Assembly (NCBI RefSeq): GCF_048771995.1
Contig: NC_133044.1
Location: 702,001-766,000 of the forward strand
Length of the DNA stretch: 64,000 nt
DNA from: Taeniopygia guttata
Lineage: Eukaryota; Chordata; Aves; Passeriformes; Estrildidae
Direction of reading: 5' to 3'
Both the position numbers and the translations under genes were made by a program. How positions within the stretch are numbered: the first letter of the stretch is position 1; the number at the start of each line of letters is the position of its first letter. The notes under the pieces are model-generated. The model searched no databases and was not told where the DNA came from. It worked only from the letters and a program-made list of their open reading frames with translations. Of the stretch, positions 25,101-37,570 are shown one piece after another.

Positions 25101-28100
25101 TACCTGCACTGCTTTCAGTTCTCTAGCAGGGCATGAGGATGGAAGCAAAACCAGTGTGCTCCTCTTCCCTCCTACTCTTAGGTACCACTGCCATTGGTAG
25201 GGGAAAACAGGGAGAATGTTTTTGTTCAGCAGGAAATGCCCTGACTGGCTGAGGCTCTGTGAAGTCTTTCTCATTGAGCATGAAATAGGAAGGACAAAAA
25301 ACCAAAATAGTTTTATGCATTAATCTAAGTATCTTTTAACACTGGCAGCTTTAGTAATCTTTGTTTTATGCCATGACCCTGTGCAGACCTATTTCTCCAC
25401 ACCTACAGCCTCTTCAACTAAAAGCAGTGCAAGTTCCATTCACAAATCAGGGTCTCAATGCACCATTTGCCAGTTTAATTTCATGCACTTTCACATCATC
25501 ATCAAACATTAGAAGTTCATGACACCGAGCACAAGCTTAATGTTACTTAGATTTAAAATGATTATGCACACAATTCAGGAGAATTAAGGAACAAGAAACT
25601 CTGACACATACTGCTTTACTAGCTCCAACAGAACAGAGGATGGAGGAGTCTGGAGAGAATGCACAGCCATACACCCAGTTCGGATGGCCTCTCAGCACCT
25701 TCATCATGTTTCCTAAACAGAAAGGCATTGCTGTTAGAATTGGCTAAATATTACAAAATTCAGATGGAAAAGCTTTTCCAAATTACTTATTCCTTTATGA
25801 AAATTTTTATTATAAACTTTTTATTTATAAACTTCTTGCAGAGTCACTCTACGCAGAAATAAAAGCCCTGAGATGCAGCCTCTACTTCCATGTCCCTATT
25901 CAGAAAGGTCACTTCATGCACTCTTAGCCCAATACCTGCTTCTGCCTCCAGGGCTCAGACAGATAAGGCATTCCAAGGGGCTGCAGAGTGAGTGACTAAA
26001 GAACTCCAAGTGCAGAGTGAGTGACTAACCGAACACTCAGTTTTTAAGCAATCCTGACCAAACTGAGTCTAGAGCAATAAAAGAGGTGAGTACATGGATG
26101 TGTCTCTCAGGTATTAGAGCAGATAAAGTCCAGACATTACCATCATCTTTCAGGTCCCACACTCGCAGGGTTTTGTCTCTGGATGCAGACACAAGAATCA
26201 GGCTGCCATCAGGGGCAAAGGTTAAATCTCTGACAACTTCTGTGTGGTCCATCAGGTTAAGGAGGAGCTTTCCTGTTACATGAGAACACCACAATTTAAC
26301 ATGAAGGACTACTGTACTCAGATCAAATGCTTTATGGATACAAATATTGAATATAAAATTACAGCATGTAAAGACAATTTTCTTTGTAGAAACACTCCCT
26401 AAAAGAAGAAGGACATAGATCCTTTCACTCTCCTGTATCAAGGGTAACTCCTGGAAAAGCTACATAATCTGTATAGTAGAACCTCAGAAATAAGGCGAGA
26501 CTTGTCTTTTGATAGACATACCTGTTCTAAACTTCAATTTGCAAGGACAAATTACTCAACAGTCATTATTTTTCTTTACTGAGTTCTCTCCAACCAAACA
26601 GCTGTGCTTGCCAGCAAAACAACCAATGTATGTATGCACACATTTAATTATTTTGTGTCTTCCATCTCTTACATCTCAAAGCATGACGTGCCTCTCTTGT
26701 TCCTTTTGCAGTTTTTGGATACTTCTGGTTGCAGAAGCTCATGCTTTTTTAATATTTTTTAAATCTGTATTGAAGGTTCAGTTCCCAGTTACAATTCTAG
26801 AACCGATCCCTGGTGCATGCTACAATATTACTACTGCAGGAAGTGTGAGCTGGCACCTGAGTGTGACAAGGAACGTCTGGACAACGCTCCCAGGGACATG
26901 GTGGCAGTGCTGGGGCAGCCCAGGAGCTGGACTGGATGCTCCCCGTGTGTCCCTGCAGCTCAGGATGTCCCGCTGTGCCCTCAGCTCCTCTCACCTGTGT
27001 AGGCATCCCAGATCTTGATGCGGCCGTTGTTGAGGCCGGTGGCGAGGAGCAGCTGGTCCTGCCCGAACTTGAAGCGGTGCCACTCGATGTTGACGCAGCG
27101 GCTCTGCTTCTCGGGCACCGAGGAGCCGAAGGCCAGGCTCCACACGATGTCCCCGCAGTCGATGACGTGCTCGCAGGGCTTGTTCTTCTGGCCGCCCTCG
27201 CTGCTCTGCCGCGGCAGCCGCGTGCTGGCGGCGTTGGCGCCATTCTTTGTGCCGTGCAGCAGGCTGCCAAGACAACACAAAGGACAGTACAAACATTTCT
27301 TCAAGGTGTAACGAAATCTGGGACTCATCACCATGTCCATCTCTGAGGCACTAAACGGTGCGCTTTTACTTTCAAATTATAAAAGTGGCTTTTTCTTACA
27401 ACTGAGAAAAATTACCAGCACCTGGAAACCTTCCAACACAAAATAATACTAATACTCTGTATACAGTTTTGTCTCTGTAGAGAGCAAGATACTAACTTAA
27501 CCTACTGCAAATTCCAACAGTTTTGAAGCACTTACAGAAGAATGAGCCACAAAAATTTCTAGGATTTTCTGCGAAATTGAGTGAGAAGTTTCTTGCAATT
27601 AACACGTGTTAAACCTTGAAAAGAGATACGGAGTGTCCAGCACATGGAAAACAATTAACCACCCCCAAAAGGGGGAAAAAATCGGCAAGAGAAATGCAAC
27701 CAGCTACAAAACTGCAGTGGCCACTACCAACTTCACTAACACACAACCTGCAAGTGCCAATAAAATGTGTGTTTTGGAACTCCACTTGCATTCAAACAAG
27801 GATGATAAGGAAAAAGGTCTGCCTTTAAGTAAATTCCTAAAAGGTAAAGCCAAACAGCGTTGAGATAGGAAGTGTAAAGGGCTAGATCTGCCCACGTCTC
27901 TAAATTGCCTTTTCATGCTAACTTCCTTTTATTTTAGAGTGCCTGAATTGATTAACAAGTCACTTCTCCATAGGCTTTGTGAGGTTGCAATAGCTGTTCC
28001 TCTTGCTGGCCACACAGGAAGAGACAGAACAGCTGTTATTTTAAGGAATTCATTTTTCCCCAAGGTGTCAAAGCTTAGGAGACCGATACACATGCGTTTT

Positions 28101-28798
28101 TATAGATTTGAAGCGATCTGTTTTTCAGGTGCACTGAAAGCCATAGCGGTTTGTCTTACAAGTTGTTGAGGCACTGTGCCCAGGGAACCAGCTTCACTAT
28201 GCGATGACCCTGCGACCACGCCAGGTACGAGCCATCGGGAGCGAACGCGACCGTCCAGTTCTCCCGGCCGCACTTCTTGTCGAAGGGAGACGTGGGGGCC
28301 AGGAGCTCTCCTACCGTGCGCGACCGAGCTGGGGGGGACAGAGGAGATCCGTGAGAGGGAGATCCGTGCGAGGAGATCCGTGCAGCGCCTTACACCGGCT
28401 GCACGGGCACCGCGCGTCACCCCGCTTTGTTTCACGGCGATTAACGCGATCGGGAGGGGGCCCGATGTGACCGTATAACCCGGCAGGGATGAGCCCTGCA
28501 GGGCAACTCGCGGTGCTGAACGAACTGCTCGCACTGTGGGCGATGCCGCAGCCGGTACGGTACGGGCGATGCCGCCAGGCCTGCGGCTGCCCACGGCCGG
28601 GACCGGGTCCGTGCGCCGGGCCGGGCTCCGTGGGCCGGGATCCCGCCCGACACCCGCGGGCAGCCCCGAGCGCGCTCCGCTGCGGGATGGGCTGAGCGCC
28701 CGCCCGGGCCCGGCCGCGCTGCCCCCGCCGAGCCCACCCGTCCCCCCCGCTCGCTCACCGATGAGCTTCTCGTTGACACTCGAGGGAAAGCTGGCCAT
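22023..28798 (-). CDS. WSB1: WD repeat and SOCS box-containing protein 1
   Basis: Nine coding exons join without a break: 28798-28759, 28328-28160, 27263-26995, 26272-26141, 25712-25612, 23510-23338, 23060-22947, 22776-22669, 22182-22023. They total 1,266 bases, or 421 residues plus TGA, the length of human WSB1. The start ATG opens MASFPSSVNEK, matching human MASFPPRVNEK. The body is a WD40 propeller with visible FSPDG and APDGS turns and IWD/VWD strand ends. The C-terminus is a SOCS box: an Elongin-BC box around L387 and C391 and the Cul5-box LPIP at 407-410. By family knowledge the protein is the substrate receptor of an Elongin B/C-Cullin 5-Rbx ubiquitin ligase; described targets include type 2 deiodinase, HIPK2 and VHL. 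All introns are GT-AG except intron 8, which is GC-AG. It is transcribed divergently from NF1. Exons 1-3 and 7 are GC-rich and exons 4-6 and 8 AT-rich. Confidence 0.97.
22669..22776 (-). CDS. WSB1: WSB1 exon 8, non-canonical GC donor
   Basis: Residues 333-369. Encodes MVRFWRIDEEYPVQVAP and FSTDGGVLAAG. The only donor that keeps the frame and the conserved GTxDGS junction is GG|GCAAGT, a GC donor with otherwise ideal consensus. Using the nearby GT would add three bases and shift the junction away from family sequence. Confidence 0.94.
22947..23060 (-). CDS. WSB1: WSB1 exon 7
   Basis: Residues 295-333. Encodes HLFPPPTPIFAGGAND, RWVRSV and FSHDGLHVASLADD. All 37 complete codons end in G or C, against about 22 of 57 in exon 6. 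Acceptor CCGCAG, donor AA|GTGAGT. Confidence 0.97.
23338..23510 (-). CDS. WSB1: WSB1 exon 6
   Basis: Residues 238-295. Encodes VFLWDMDKYSML, LEGHHNDVVAC, EFSPDGALLATASYD and VYVWDP, one complete WD40 blade. Acceptor TTCCAG, donor GG|GTAAGT. Confidence 0.97.
25612..25712 (-). CDS. WSB1: WSB1 exon 5
   Basis: Residues 204-237. Encodes NMMKVLRGHPNWVYG and FSPDSS, ending in GASKA on a codon boundary. Donor GCA|GTATGT. Confidence 0.96.
25982..26028. repeat. 18-bp direct duplication in WSB1 intron 4
   Basis: TGCAGAGTGAGTGACTAA occurs at 25,982 and again at 26,011, offset 29 bases, suggesting a small tandem duplication with decay of the middle. Confidence 0.85.
26141..26272 (-). CDS. WSB1: WSB1 exon 4
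   Basis: Residues 160-204. Encodes LLLNLMDHTEVVRDL, FAPDGSLILVSASRD and RVWDLKDDG, the next WD40 blade. Acceptor TAACAG, donor G|GTAATG. Confidence 0.97.
26995..27263 (-). CDS. WSB1: WSB1 exon 3
   Basis: Residues 70-160. Carries FLLHGTKN, the DCGDIVWSLAFGSS block, RCVNIEWHRF and ATGLNNGRIKIWD, a full WD-repeat blade. Donor ACAG|GTGAGA. Very GC-rich, with CpG in many codons. Confidence 0.97.
28160..28328 (-). CDS. WSB1: WSB1 exon 2
   Basis: Residues 14-70. Contains RTVGELLAP, FDKKCGREN and the first blade turn APDGS, all near-identical to human. Acceptor CCCAG, donor TT|GTAAGA; the codon is split after two bases. Confidence 0.97.
28759..28798 (-). CDS. WSB1: WSB1 exon 1 (coding part)
   Basis: Encodes residues 1-13 plus one base (MASFPSSVNEKLI and the first base of codon 14). 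The ATG sits in a CCATGG context. The donor reads G|GTGAGC. It lies inside a CpG island. Confidence 0.95.
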
Positions 28799-29190
28799 GG
28801 ACGGGCGGCCTGAGGAGCGGCGGGGCTGCCACGGAGCGGGACGGGCGGCGCGGGCTGGGCAAGATGGCGGCGGCGGGCGGCGGGGCGGGGCGGGAGCGCT
28901 CGGCGGGGCCGGGCCGGGCTCGGGGGAGCGGCTGTGCCCTGCCCGCCCTGCCCCGCTCGGCTGCCGGAGCTGCTCGGCTTCCCGGCTCTGCCCGCCCTGC
29001 CCGCCCTGCCCCGCTCGGCCTCCCGGCTCTGCCCGGCCCTGCCCGCCCTGCCCGGCTCGCCGGGGCCCTGCCTTGCCCTGCCCGCCCGCCGCCGTTGGCG
29101 CTCCTGCCCTCGGGGCGCTGCCCGTGCCCGGCCGTGCTGCCCTCGCGGCCCGGCCCCGTCCTCCCGCCGCGCACCTCCCTGGTTCAGGGG
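28799..29190 (-). promoter_or_regulatory. WSB1: WSB1 CpG-island promoter
   Basis: Extremely GC-rich sequence upstream of the WSB1 start, with a GGGGCGGGG GC box near 28,882 and a YY1-type motif AAGATGGCGGC at 28,861-28,871 on the plus strand. From about 28,920 to 29,180 it becomes CCCGCCCTGCC-type low-complexity sequence. Together with exons 1-2 it forms one CpG island. The transcription start is likely within roughly 100 bases of the ATG, by inference from the motif cluster. Confidence 0.75.
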
Positions 29191-31194
29191 CTGCAGGAGT
29201 CTCCTGCTCTGTAGTGTTACTTTCTATACGAGTGTAGTTCAGCATTCAAATCCAGCAGCAACTGGTTTATAATAAATTTTTGAAGTTTATGTCAATGAAG
29301 TTGTTTGCAAGGAACTTGGAGAAAGAGACTCTGACAGTCCCTCATTCTCTGTGATTTTGTATCAACATCTTTATACATCCCTCGCTCCTTCCATTACCAC
29401 TTTTTTCCTTTTGCATATCTAAATTCTGCCCCTCTTCTAGTCGAATTGACTCTTTCTTGCTTTGTCCGTGGACTTCAGAGAAGCACCCAGCAGGATAATT
29501 AACTGCAGATAATAACTGTGATTTCAGTCCCAAGCAGTGGCCTCACTGGCAAGCACATTGCAATAGCCATGGGATCAGCCATTCAGCTGCAGCAAAAGCC
29601 AGGAATTACCCCAGTGTGAGCAAGGTCAGCAATGCATTTTTTAAATTATGCAGTGACAAAATGTCAAAGAAAGGAGCAGGGAGAAGTTCGGCATGTTCTT
29701 GGTGATGTGAACACTAGCATGGATTAGTGCTGGTTTGTTTAAATTCCCCTAGCACATCGTAGCACTTATTTGAAACAGCACCAGCTTGTTCCTGCTCTGT
29801 CCATCCCCCCTGCCAGCTGAGGGAAGAGCCCGGAGCAGCTCTCGCAGTTAATCCCTGGACAACTCCTTGGAACAAGGCAGATTTGTAGCCAGTGAATATT
29901 GTGAAATGCTGCTTGGAATTGCTCATGGGTTGTGAATGTTTGAGCCAGGCCAGCCCAGAGCTGAGCTGACTCATGTAAGGATTCTCTGGAGGGCCTGAGC
30001 TTCGCTCAGAGTCAGCACACACGGCTGACCCTGGGGGTTCTTACAGCCAGCAAACTGCAGCTTTGGCTCACTCAGCTTCGCGGGGTGTTACCACGCTGCT
30101 GCCTTTCTCACTTCTTTTTCTCCAGTCCACATTTTGTGAGTTACGGACACAAAGGCAGAAAAGGGATGAGTAAAACCCCAGGGGTCTGCAAGCTTGTTAG
30201 AATTTGTCTGGTGTCACAGGCTGTCCTGGGGACCTTGGCAGCACCTTCTCAGTTCGGGCGGGGCTGGAAGGGCTTGTCCTTGTGTCTGAAGCCAGAGAGG
30301 GAGGGGTGAGAAGCTGTGTTCTCTCTGCAAGCTGCCAACTCATCCCCTCTGCTCAGTAAAATGTATCTCTCAGAAGTTCCGTCTAAACTTGAGGAGATAG
30401 AGAAACTATACTTTACTTCCTGGGGACTCTTGCTGTGTTTATTTTCCTTGCACGTGGCGTATGCAGGGTGATTTTACAAATGATTTTTCAGTTCTTCCTG
30501 GGTGAGGCGTGGCTGTGGGATCCAGGGTGTCACGCTCCAGGCTGTCACATACTGCTAGGGCCTGCAGCGGGTGGCTCAGGCTGATTTATGGGTTTTCCAT
30601 TCTCTTCCTTTAGGGATGCAGCTGCCGAGCCTGCACAGAGCTGCTCAGCTGGGAAGCTCACAAACTTGGTGCCATCTTTCTCCATCGAGTCTTTGCTCAC
30701 TGCAATAAGCTTCCACAAGTGAAAGAGCTTTTGTTCTTTTTGCCTGTCCTGGAAACACCTTCAGGGTTCCAGGCTATGGAGCTTTTCCCCAGGCTGCTGG
30801 AGCACCAGGATCTGCTGATTTCACATTCCTGTATTCTGACATGGTGAATTCAGTTCTGCCAATTTGCTTTGCTTTGTCTTCTCTTCTTCAGGCCCGTAAG
30901 TGATGTTCCTCCTCCTCACAGCTGTCATTCTATAAAGCATTCCTGGCAAATTAGTAACAGTTAGGGCCAGTCACACTTAAATCCAAGGTAGCTCATCTGT
31001 GCAATAGTGCTTGCCATTAAAAATTATGCTATTTTTAGTCTGCACTGTTAATTATTCACAAGCTCCTGTTTGAGAACCTCTTGGGGATGGAGAAAGTTCA
31101 GCCTCAGGCCGTAGAGGCAGAAGAGAAGGTGAAAGGAAAACACAAAATGGAAGAAAGAAGGAGGTGGTAAAGAAGGTTGAGGAGGAAAAGGGCT
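29191..31194. other. WSB1-NF1 spacer, left part
   Basis: No exon or repeat family recognised. Open frames are short and in no consistent frame. Confidence 0.5.
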
Positions 31195-31315
31195 TGCAAT
31201 GAGGTGAATAGTGAAAGCAGAGGAATGAGACAGGAACGGGCTGCCAGGAGTTGGACTTCAATGATCTTTGTGGGTTCCTTCCAATTCAGGACATTCTGGG
31301 ATTGTGTGATCGTAG
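31195..31315 (+). mobile_element. CR1 LINE 3' fragment
   Basis: Shows the characteristic 3' end of chicken-repeat-1 elements: a GATCTTTGTGGGTTCCTTCC block followed by an ACATTCTGGGATTGTGTGAT tail. Only about 120 bases are recognisable, with no coding part, which is usual for 5'-truncated CR1 copies. Divergence from the usual tail suggests an old insertion. Confidence 0.7.
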
Positions 31316-34300
31316 AGAGGGCCAAGTGACAGCTTCCCCCAAGCTGAAGGGTTAAAAACTCAACATGCAGTAAAGCAACAGCCCAGCCCTGCAAGGAGCT
31401 GTTAGAGTGCGTGGGACCTGCACACGAGGCTTTGCCAGCTCTTGCTCTGTACACACAGACCAATATATTTTCAAAACTCTCAGCAGTCTTTGGCCGGCGT
31501 GTCTCCTGCCCCCCTTGCTGCAGGTGTGCCGTGAGGTGCTGCTGGGCCTGGCACCAAGCTGCTGCTTCATCTCCCATGCGTGTTGTCGTGTGCCTGGTGG
31601 CTGCGAGCAATATTGGCACCATTGTGGCCCTGGAGAGTTTGCAGTCCAAACAGACAAGGCAAACAGCAGCTGGGAGGAGGAACAGGGGGATGAGGCCGCT
31701 TTCTCAGGGTCATCATGGAGCAGTCAGGAGCATAACTGTGTGATTTTCCCACAGGCACCAGATAAGGCTGCCTCCCTTCCTGGAATTCTGGGCTGTCATT
31801 TCTCTCTCCCCTTCTGTCCATTGCTCTGTGACCTATTTATCATTGCTTCTTGTGAAGAATTTTAGGTGATTCTAAAGTGATGTACATATGGTACTTAAGG
31901 GGTTAATTTGTAAAGGTCTGCTAAAGGAGCGTGCAGTGGAAAAGTTGCACAGATGGAATATCAGACCATGGGAATTTTTTCTCTGTTTTTTTTGGTCTTG
32001 TTGGGATTTTATAATTTTTGGAGCATGTCTTTGGGTATAATAAATAGAGCAGATGGCTCAGTGTAAGTGGGGAATTTAGTGCTTCTGTGATGAGTAGCTG
32101 CACTGAAATAACAGAGACAGAAGTTTGGGGTTATTCCTTTTAGGTTCAGGCCATCCCTTCTGTGTAAGCCAGCCATGGCTGCCTTGTAAGGGAGCTGCTT
32201 GCAGAAATATCTGTGCTAAATTTACCCTCTGAGGGTACAAGAGGTCTTCTCCCAGATCGCTGAAGTGACACTGAGAGTTTTGAGCTGTCCTAAACAAGGG
32301 CAGGGGCAAAGGAAGCTCTGCAAGTGCTGAGGAGCCGGGTGCTCGATTCTCCTGGTCCCATCAGCAGTGGCCAGAGCAGGCAGGGGTTGGGAAGCTGCTG
32401 TAAGACCAGAGGAATTCAAAGCAGTCACATAACAAGTCAGAAAAAGGGCTGTGTCCTGGCCAGCTCTGAGTGTACAGATCACAAGGCAGCAGAGAATGTT
32501 CTGAATTGTTCCAAACCTGAATGTTTTTGTGTTAATATGAAATATTTACCTATTTTTTAAAATATCTGACCCAAGGCAGAACTTTACAGTGGTTGCTGCT
32601 AACCTGGGGTGCAAGCAGTAATAAACTGCTGAACAATGGAATGGAAAGAATATTTTTGGCCGTGGGTTTGTTTTGTTTTGTTTGGTTTCGGTTTTTTTTA
32701 ATGTTTTGGCATTGGACTATCAGGATTGTGCAAACAGAGGGAAAATCAATGGCATGGAGGGTGTAAATAAATCATCTATAAATTCAGTTTATAGAAAAAC
32801 AAGTTGTGTTTAATAGGAAAAACAAATGGGATAGACTCCCTACATTCTGTAGAGTAGCTCAATAAGATAATCAGGACAGAAGAAGTCAGCTTGTTGGGAA
32901 TTGCAGGGCTGTGTGTGATAGCTTCTGCCTGGAAACAGCCAAGGCTGCATTCCTGCTGCGGGGAGTTGGGAAAGAGCAGGTTGCTTATAGATAAAGAGTG
33001 TTTGCTCACCGATCAAACAGCTCGAGGTGGGCCTGAGCTGGTGTTGAATTGAGCTTGAAAATATTTGGGTGGCTTATGTCCAGCCCTGTTGCTGCAGGGA
33101 ACACATGCAGAGGACTAGGGAGGAGGTGCAGAATCTGAGAGAAATGGACATTCTTTGAAAGTGGAGGCTGGGCAAGCAAATTTTTCCTAGTCCCCATTTG
33201 AGAGTTGTAAAAATGCTGTAAATAGGAGTAAGGGGGGAGAACACAGACCCTTCCCTTCTGTGGTACCCTGAGGAAGTTTCTTTGCTTGCACAGCGTGTGC
33301 AGGGTAAGGCTGGTGTCACCCTTGTGGTGACACCCTGTGCACAGACACACAAGGGAGCTTTCAGCAGAGCTGGCCATGCTGTACCTCTCAGGATGGCCTC
33401 TCCAGGTGTGGCTGACCCAGCTCTCTGTACCTCACACTCCTGTGCAGGTGTGAGTGTTGGCCTGTTCACGCTCCGGGAACAGACACAGTTAAACTCTTGC
33501 TGCAAATGGGGCTGTGACTGTGTGCATGTGCCTTGTGAGAGCACAGCCCACTCCACAGGGTAAAGGAATAAGCCACAGCACCACAGACCCTCTGTCTGGC
33601 AGCCCCACACCACAGCACAGGCTTTGTTTCTTTATGGCTGTTCCTAAACTGCCCTGGCTACAGAGGCACCAGGGCTGTGCCTGTGTCATTCACCTCCTCC
33701 GTCACCTTTCTCTCCACTGCACGTCTGGCTCTGAGCAGCCAGCCAGGGTCACTCCAGTGAGTCTGAGAGCTCTTCAGGGAAGGCCCTGCCCTCTGCATTA
33801 ACGTAATTGCAGGTTATTTGTGAGATTCCTTCCATGGCTTACTTCCTGAAGGTCTGGCACAGAAATCCGGTTTTGTAATTTGAGCTCTAACGAGTGGCTG
33901 GATGTAATTATGGGCTCCATTATCCCAGCAGCCTCTGTAGCATGGAAAGTAAAAGCTCAGTGTTGCCACTATCACTGAGAATACAGCAGTTGGCAGCTAG
34001 TAATTCCCTTGTGCAAGCAGTGTGCAAGCAGTGTCTACACAGGTAGGACCCAGGTTCACTGGGTCCTGCTCTGGTCTGTTTGTAAATGTTTCCCAAAAAA
34101 GGCCGACGAGATTTCTGGTTATACTCTCCTTGTAGCTCTCCTGAAGGCACAGATTGCACACAAAATGTGTAACAAGTAAGATTAATAGGTTCCCCACAAA
34201 AGCAAAGCAGGATTTGGAGGAGCATAATCTACCTTTCTGCCAGGTGTCATAAACGGGGGATGAGCTGGACCTAGGGACACAGGGATCAGCTGTGGAACTC

Positions 34301-37300
34301 GTGGCTGGCTGAACACGGGGTGTCCAGGCAGCTGAACACTGGGAATGGCTCTGGGAATGCTCTGGTCACTGGGAAAAGGCTGCTGGGAATGAAAGACATG
34401 GGACAGAGAGCAAATTCCTGCCAGACCTGACATGTAAGGCAATCTGCAGGCACACTCCGAGGCTGCATCCTGCTTCACACAGGTCAGCTGCTGCCAGCCC
34501 TGGGGAAGGGGCAGGCCAGGAGGGGCCCTGCTCCAGGGCAGGCTGCTGCTCGCCCTCCAGAATGTTGCCTGTTCCATCTTTTCACCTTGCAGGGATGAGC
34601 TTGCTTGCTCAGTGGGGCATGCAGCACTAATTCAAGGGGTCTGGGATGCAGTGGGAGCCCTGACGGGTCCATGTCTGTAGTAAAGGCTGAGTTACACAAC
34701 TCGGTGGAAGGTGATAAAGCCACCACGTGGAGATCAGGCAGACTTACACTCAATCTAAGTGTAGATTTTAATCTTTAAACTGCAGTTGGAATCCCTTCCA
34801 TGCTCTTGAGTCAAAGCCTTCCAGCTCCCACATGGCTCAGTCCAGGCCCTTTTTTGGGCTGCATTTGAAAGCTGTTTGGCCATGACTCTGTCAAAAAGAT
34901 GGTAAAATTTTATTTTTTAAATTTGAGATCCAGATATGGAAGTAAAAGATGAACTGGCCACTTGAATCCTGCCAGTCTAACACAAGAAAATATTTTTAAT
35001 GCAAGTTCATTACACAATTTAGCTGGAGGAAGTTTATGTGCTACACAGGTGTAACCTTTTTCTTTCCTTCCTTACTGAGCCTGGAAGCATTGCCCTCTTG
35101 CCTTCTTTCTGTTGGAGCTGGCTTTTCCTGTCATACTGCATACTCTGAAAGAGCTTGGCATTTTTCCTTGCCCTCTGCAGCTCTGGAATGCTTCCTTGCT
35201 GTTTCTTAATGCCGGTTATGACTGCAAGTAAGGCAGAGGTGGTGCCTTTGTTTCGCTGCTGCTTTTAAGTCACATGATATTTGGAGAATCCATGGACCTG
35301 CAGCACTGCAAAATCACACCTACAATGAACAACGAGTCCAAAAATGCAAAGCAGGTTAATGAGTCCTTAAAGGGCCAGGTTCAGGTTTAGGGCAAGGACA
35401 GTTGTTAAGGGCCAGCAGTGTGATTCTTCGACATTGTCATTGCCCATGTGGCCAGAGAATTAAAAAAATAAATACAAAGACTGGATCTGTGTGTGGATAC
35501 CAGCTAGGAGCTCACCAGGCAAGTACAAATGTAACCATGGTGTTCACAAGAGGAGCATGGCCCTGGGGTAAGCTTTATCCCCAGTTTCCTGCTCCATTTA
35601 GCAGCAGCTCAAAGACACCATGACCACAGCCTCTGTGCTGCACAGCATTATTTAGAAGCCCAGCAAAGCAGCACGTGTTTTATCTAAAGGATGTTGCCAT
35701 GTACCATCCATCCAAACCACTGGATGTCTATTGCAAGTAAGCTTTTTTAAGGTTTTAATTTAGAAAAGCTTGTGTGGGATTAAGCAGAAGTTGCAATTAA
35801 ATAGGGCAGCATCAGCTAATGGCATGAGTCATGGGGAGGAAACTGAGCAGCATTTGGGGAAAACTCTTCAGTAACAGAGAGTCTTTATATTCATCAATTC
35901 ATAAGGGCTGACACCAGGCTTACACAGAGGTTGTTTAAGAAGCAGAAAATTCACTTCTAGTCTTGACATTCTCCCAATTCTTAAAGACTTACCTTTCCAT
36001 TAGACAATTCCTTTCCCTTGTCAGTCCCTCCCCTAATCTGAGTACTTCAGAAGACAGAGCAAGGAGGAAAGGCAATCTCTGATGGCCAGGCTGCTCTAAT
36101 GGCTCTTCTCCCCTGTGCACTGCACCCATATTTGAAGTAAGTTAAAATGAAGTCCAGGTGTCCCATGTGTGAATCTGCAGGCCTTTGCTCACCACCTGTG
36201 CCAGTAAATCCCATTTCTGCCCCCAGCCCTTGGGTCAGAGCTGAGCTGGCAGGAGCAGTGCTGTGGTGCCAGCAGGGCTCAGACCCAGCGTGCTGCCACA
36301 AAGGCCACGCTCGGTGGATGTGGTGATGGTACTGAACCCAAATCCTGGCTCCCAGACTGTGTGATTATGGTCTAACATCAGCTGATCTAACTGAGAAATC
36401 ATGCCACTGAACTGAATGGGACTTGCACAGGTTTTTGCACAGTGTCAGGGCGGAAAGTGCCAGGCCCAGTCCCGTCCTGTGCAAACTGAGACTGGTTTTA
36501 ATTCCGCAGGTGCCCCGGGTGATGGGCACTCCCTGGGGCTCCTTGGGTGTGAGCAGCCTTTGGGAGCTGCTCACCAGGCACTGGAAGGCTTTCTGGAGAC
36601 AAGCACTCAGACAAGTCTGATGTGATTTCAGGAAAATTCTGAGTTGCTTGCAGGGGTACCACTGCAGGATGCAGAGGAGATAGGGACTGAGAACAAACTG
36701 AAAGCTCATCTTGCTGACCCTGTGGTGCGATAAACAAGAAAGGAAACAAAATGTCAGGGAGAGGAAGTGATAACCTCGAATTATCCTTTGGGGCAATGTT
36801 CTAATCTAGGCCGAAATGATTAGTCATCCAGAACAATTAAAATACTGCTTTATAATATTTAAGTAACTTAACCTCTGCAGTGACTGTCATACGTGGGGAT
36901 GGCATTACTCACTAGGGAAGGGAAAAGTAAATACACAAAATGATCTCATTCTGCTGAAGTCTTTAGAACATGAACACTTACACTGGGAATGATTGTGGTC
37001 AAACAAACTTCAGCTGGGACTCACAAAGAGCTGGTTTATAGCTCCAAGGCACATGGGCAGACACTAACAGAGCTGTGTCCCTTTCCCGTGCAGGCAGCAG
37101 CCTCTATTTCAGAAAATATACTGTTCCATTAAGTGCAATTAGAATATCTGAGCTCTTAGGAGGCGCTGATAATAGACTGTTTCTTTTATCAGATCAAGTA
37201 CCAGGGATTAAACTCCCGGTGTTTTGCATCCAAATGAGATTTCTACTGGAACAGAAATACTAGCGTTTAGAATTTATCGTGTGAAACATCATGTACCATT

Positions 37301-37377
37301 TGAATGATCCCTTGATGACTGGGCTTTCTGGGATAGAAGTTCCCATGTGAGTATTTTGTACAGAATCCTTAACCCGG
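31316..37377. other. WSB1-NF1 spacer, middle
   Basis: About 6 kb without a supported gene on either strand. A T/G-rich run lies near 32,660-32,700 and a 12-base tandem duplication (GTGCAAGCAGTG) near 34,010. Nothing else recognised. Confidence 0.5.
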
Positions 37378-37570
37378 CTGGCGGAGGGGAGCCGAGGCCG
37401 TTTAGCGGCCTGTAATGCCCTCTGATGGACAAAGGCACGGCAGCGGCTGCTCGGAGCCCGCGGGGAGCGCGGCCGGCTGGGCGGAGAAGGGCGGCAGCCG
37501 CGCCCGGCCCTGCTCGGCAGCTCCGCGTGAGACCCGCGGCTTTAGGGCTGCAGGCACCTCGCACTGAAAC
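37378..37570. promoter_or_regulatory. Small CpG island upstream of NF1
   Basis: About 190 bases rich in CpG and GGCGG/CCGCG words, isolated by AT-rich flanks, 1.5 kb upstream of the NF1 start. It could be an alternative NF1 promoter, an enhancer or an unannotated transcript start. No exon can be assigned. Confidence 0.4.

Noticed and set aside
28100-29245. A 381-codon minus frame spanning the WSB1 promoter
   Set aside because: It passes through WSB1 exons 1 and 2 and the intron between them in GC-rich DNA. The real gene is the spliced WSB1.
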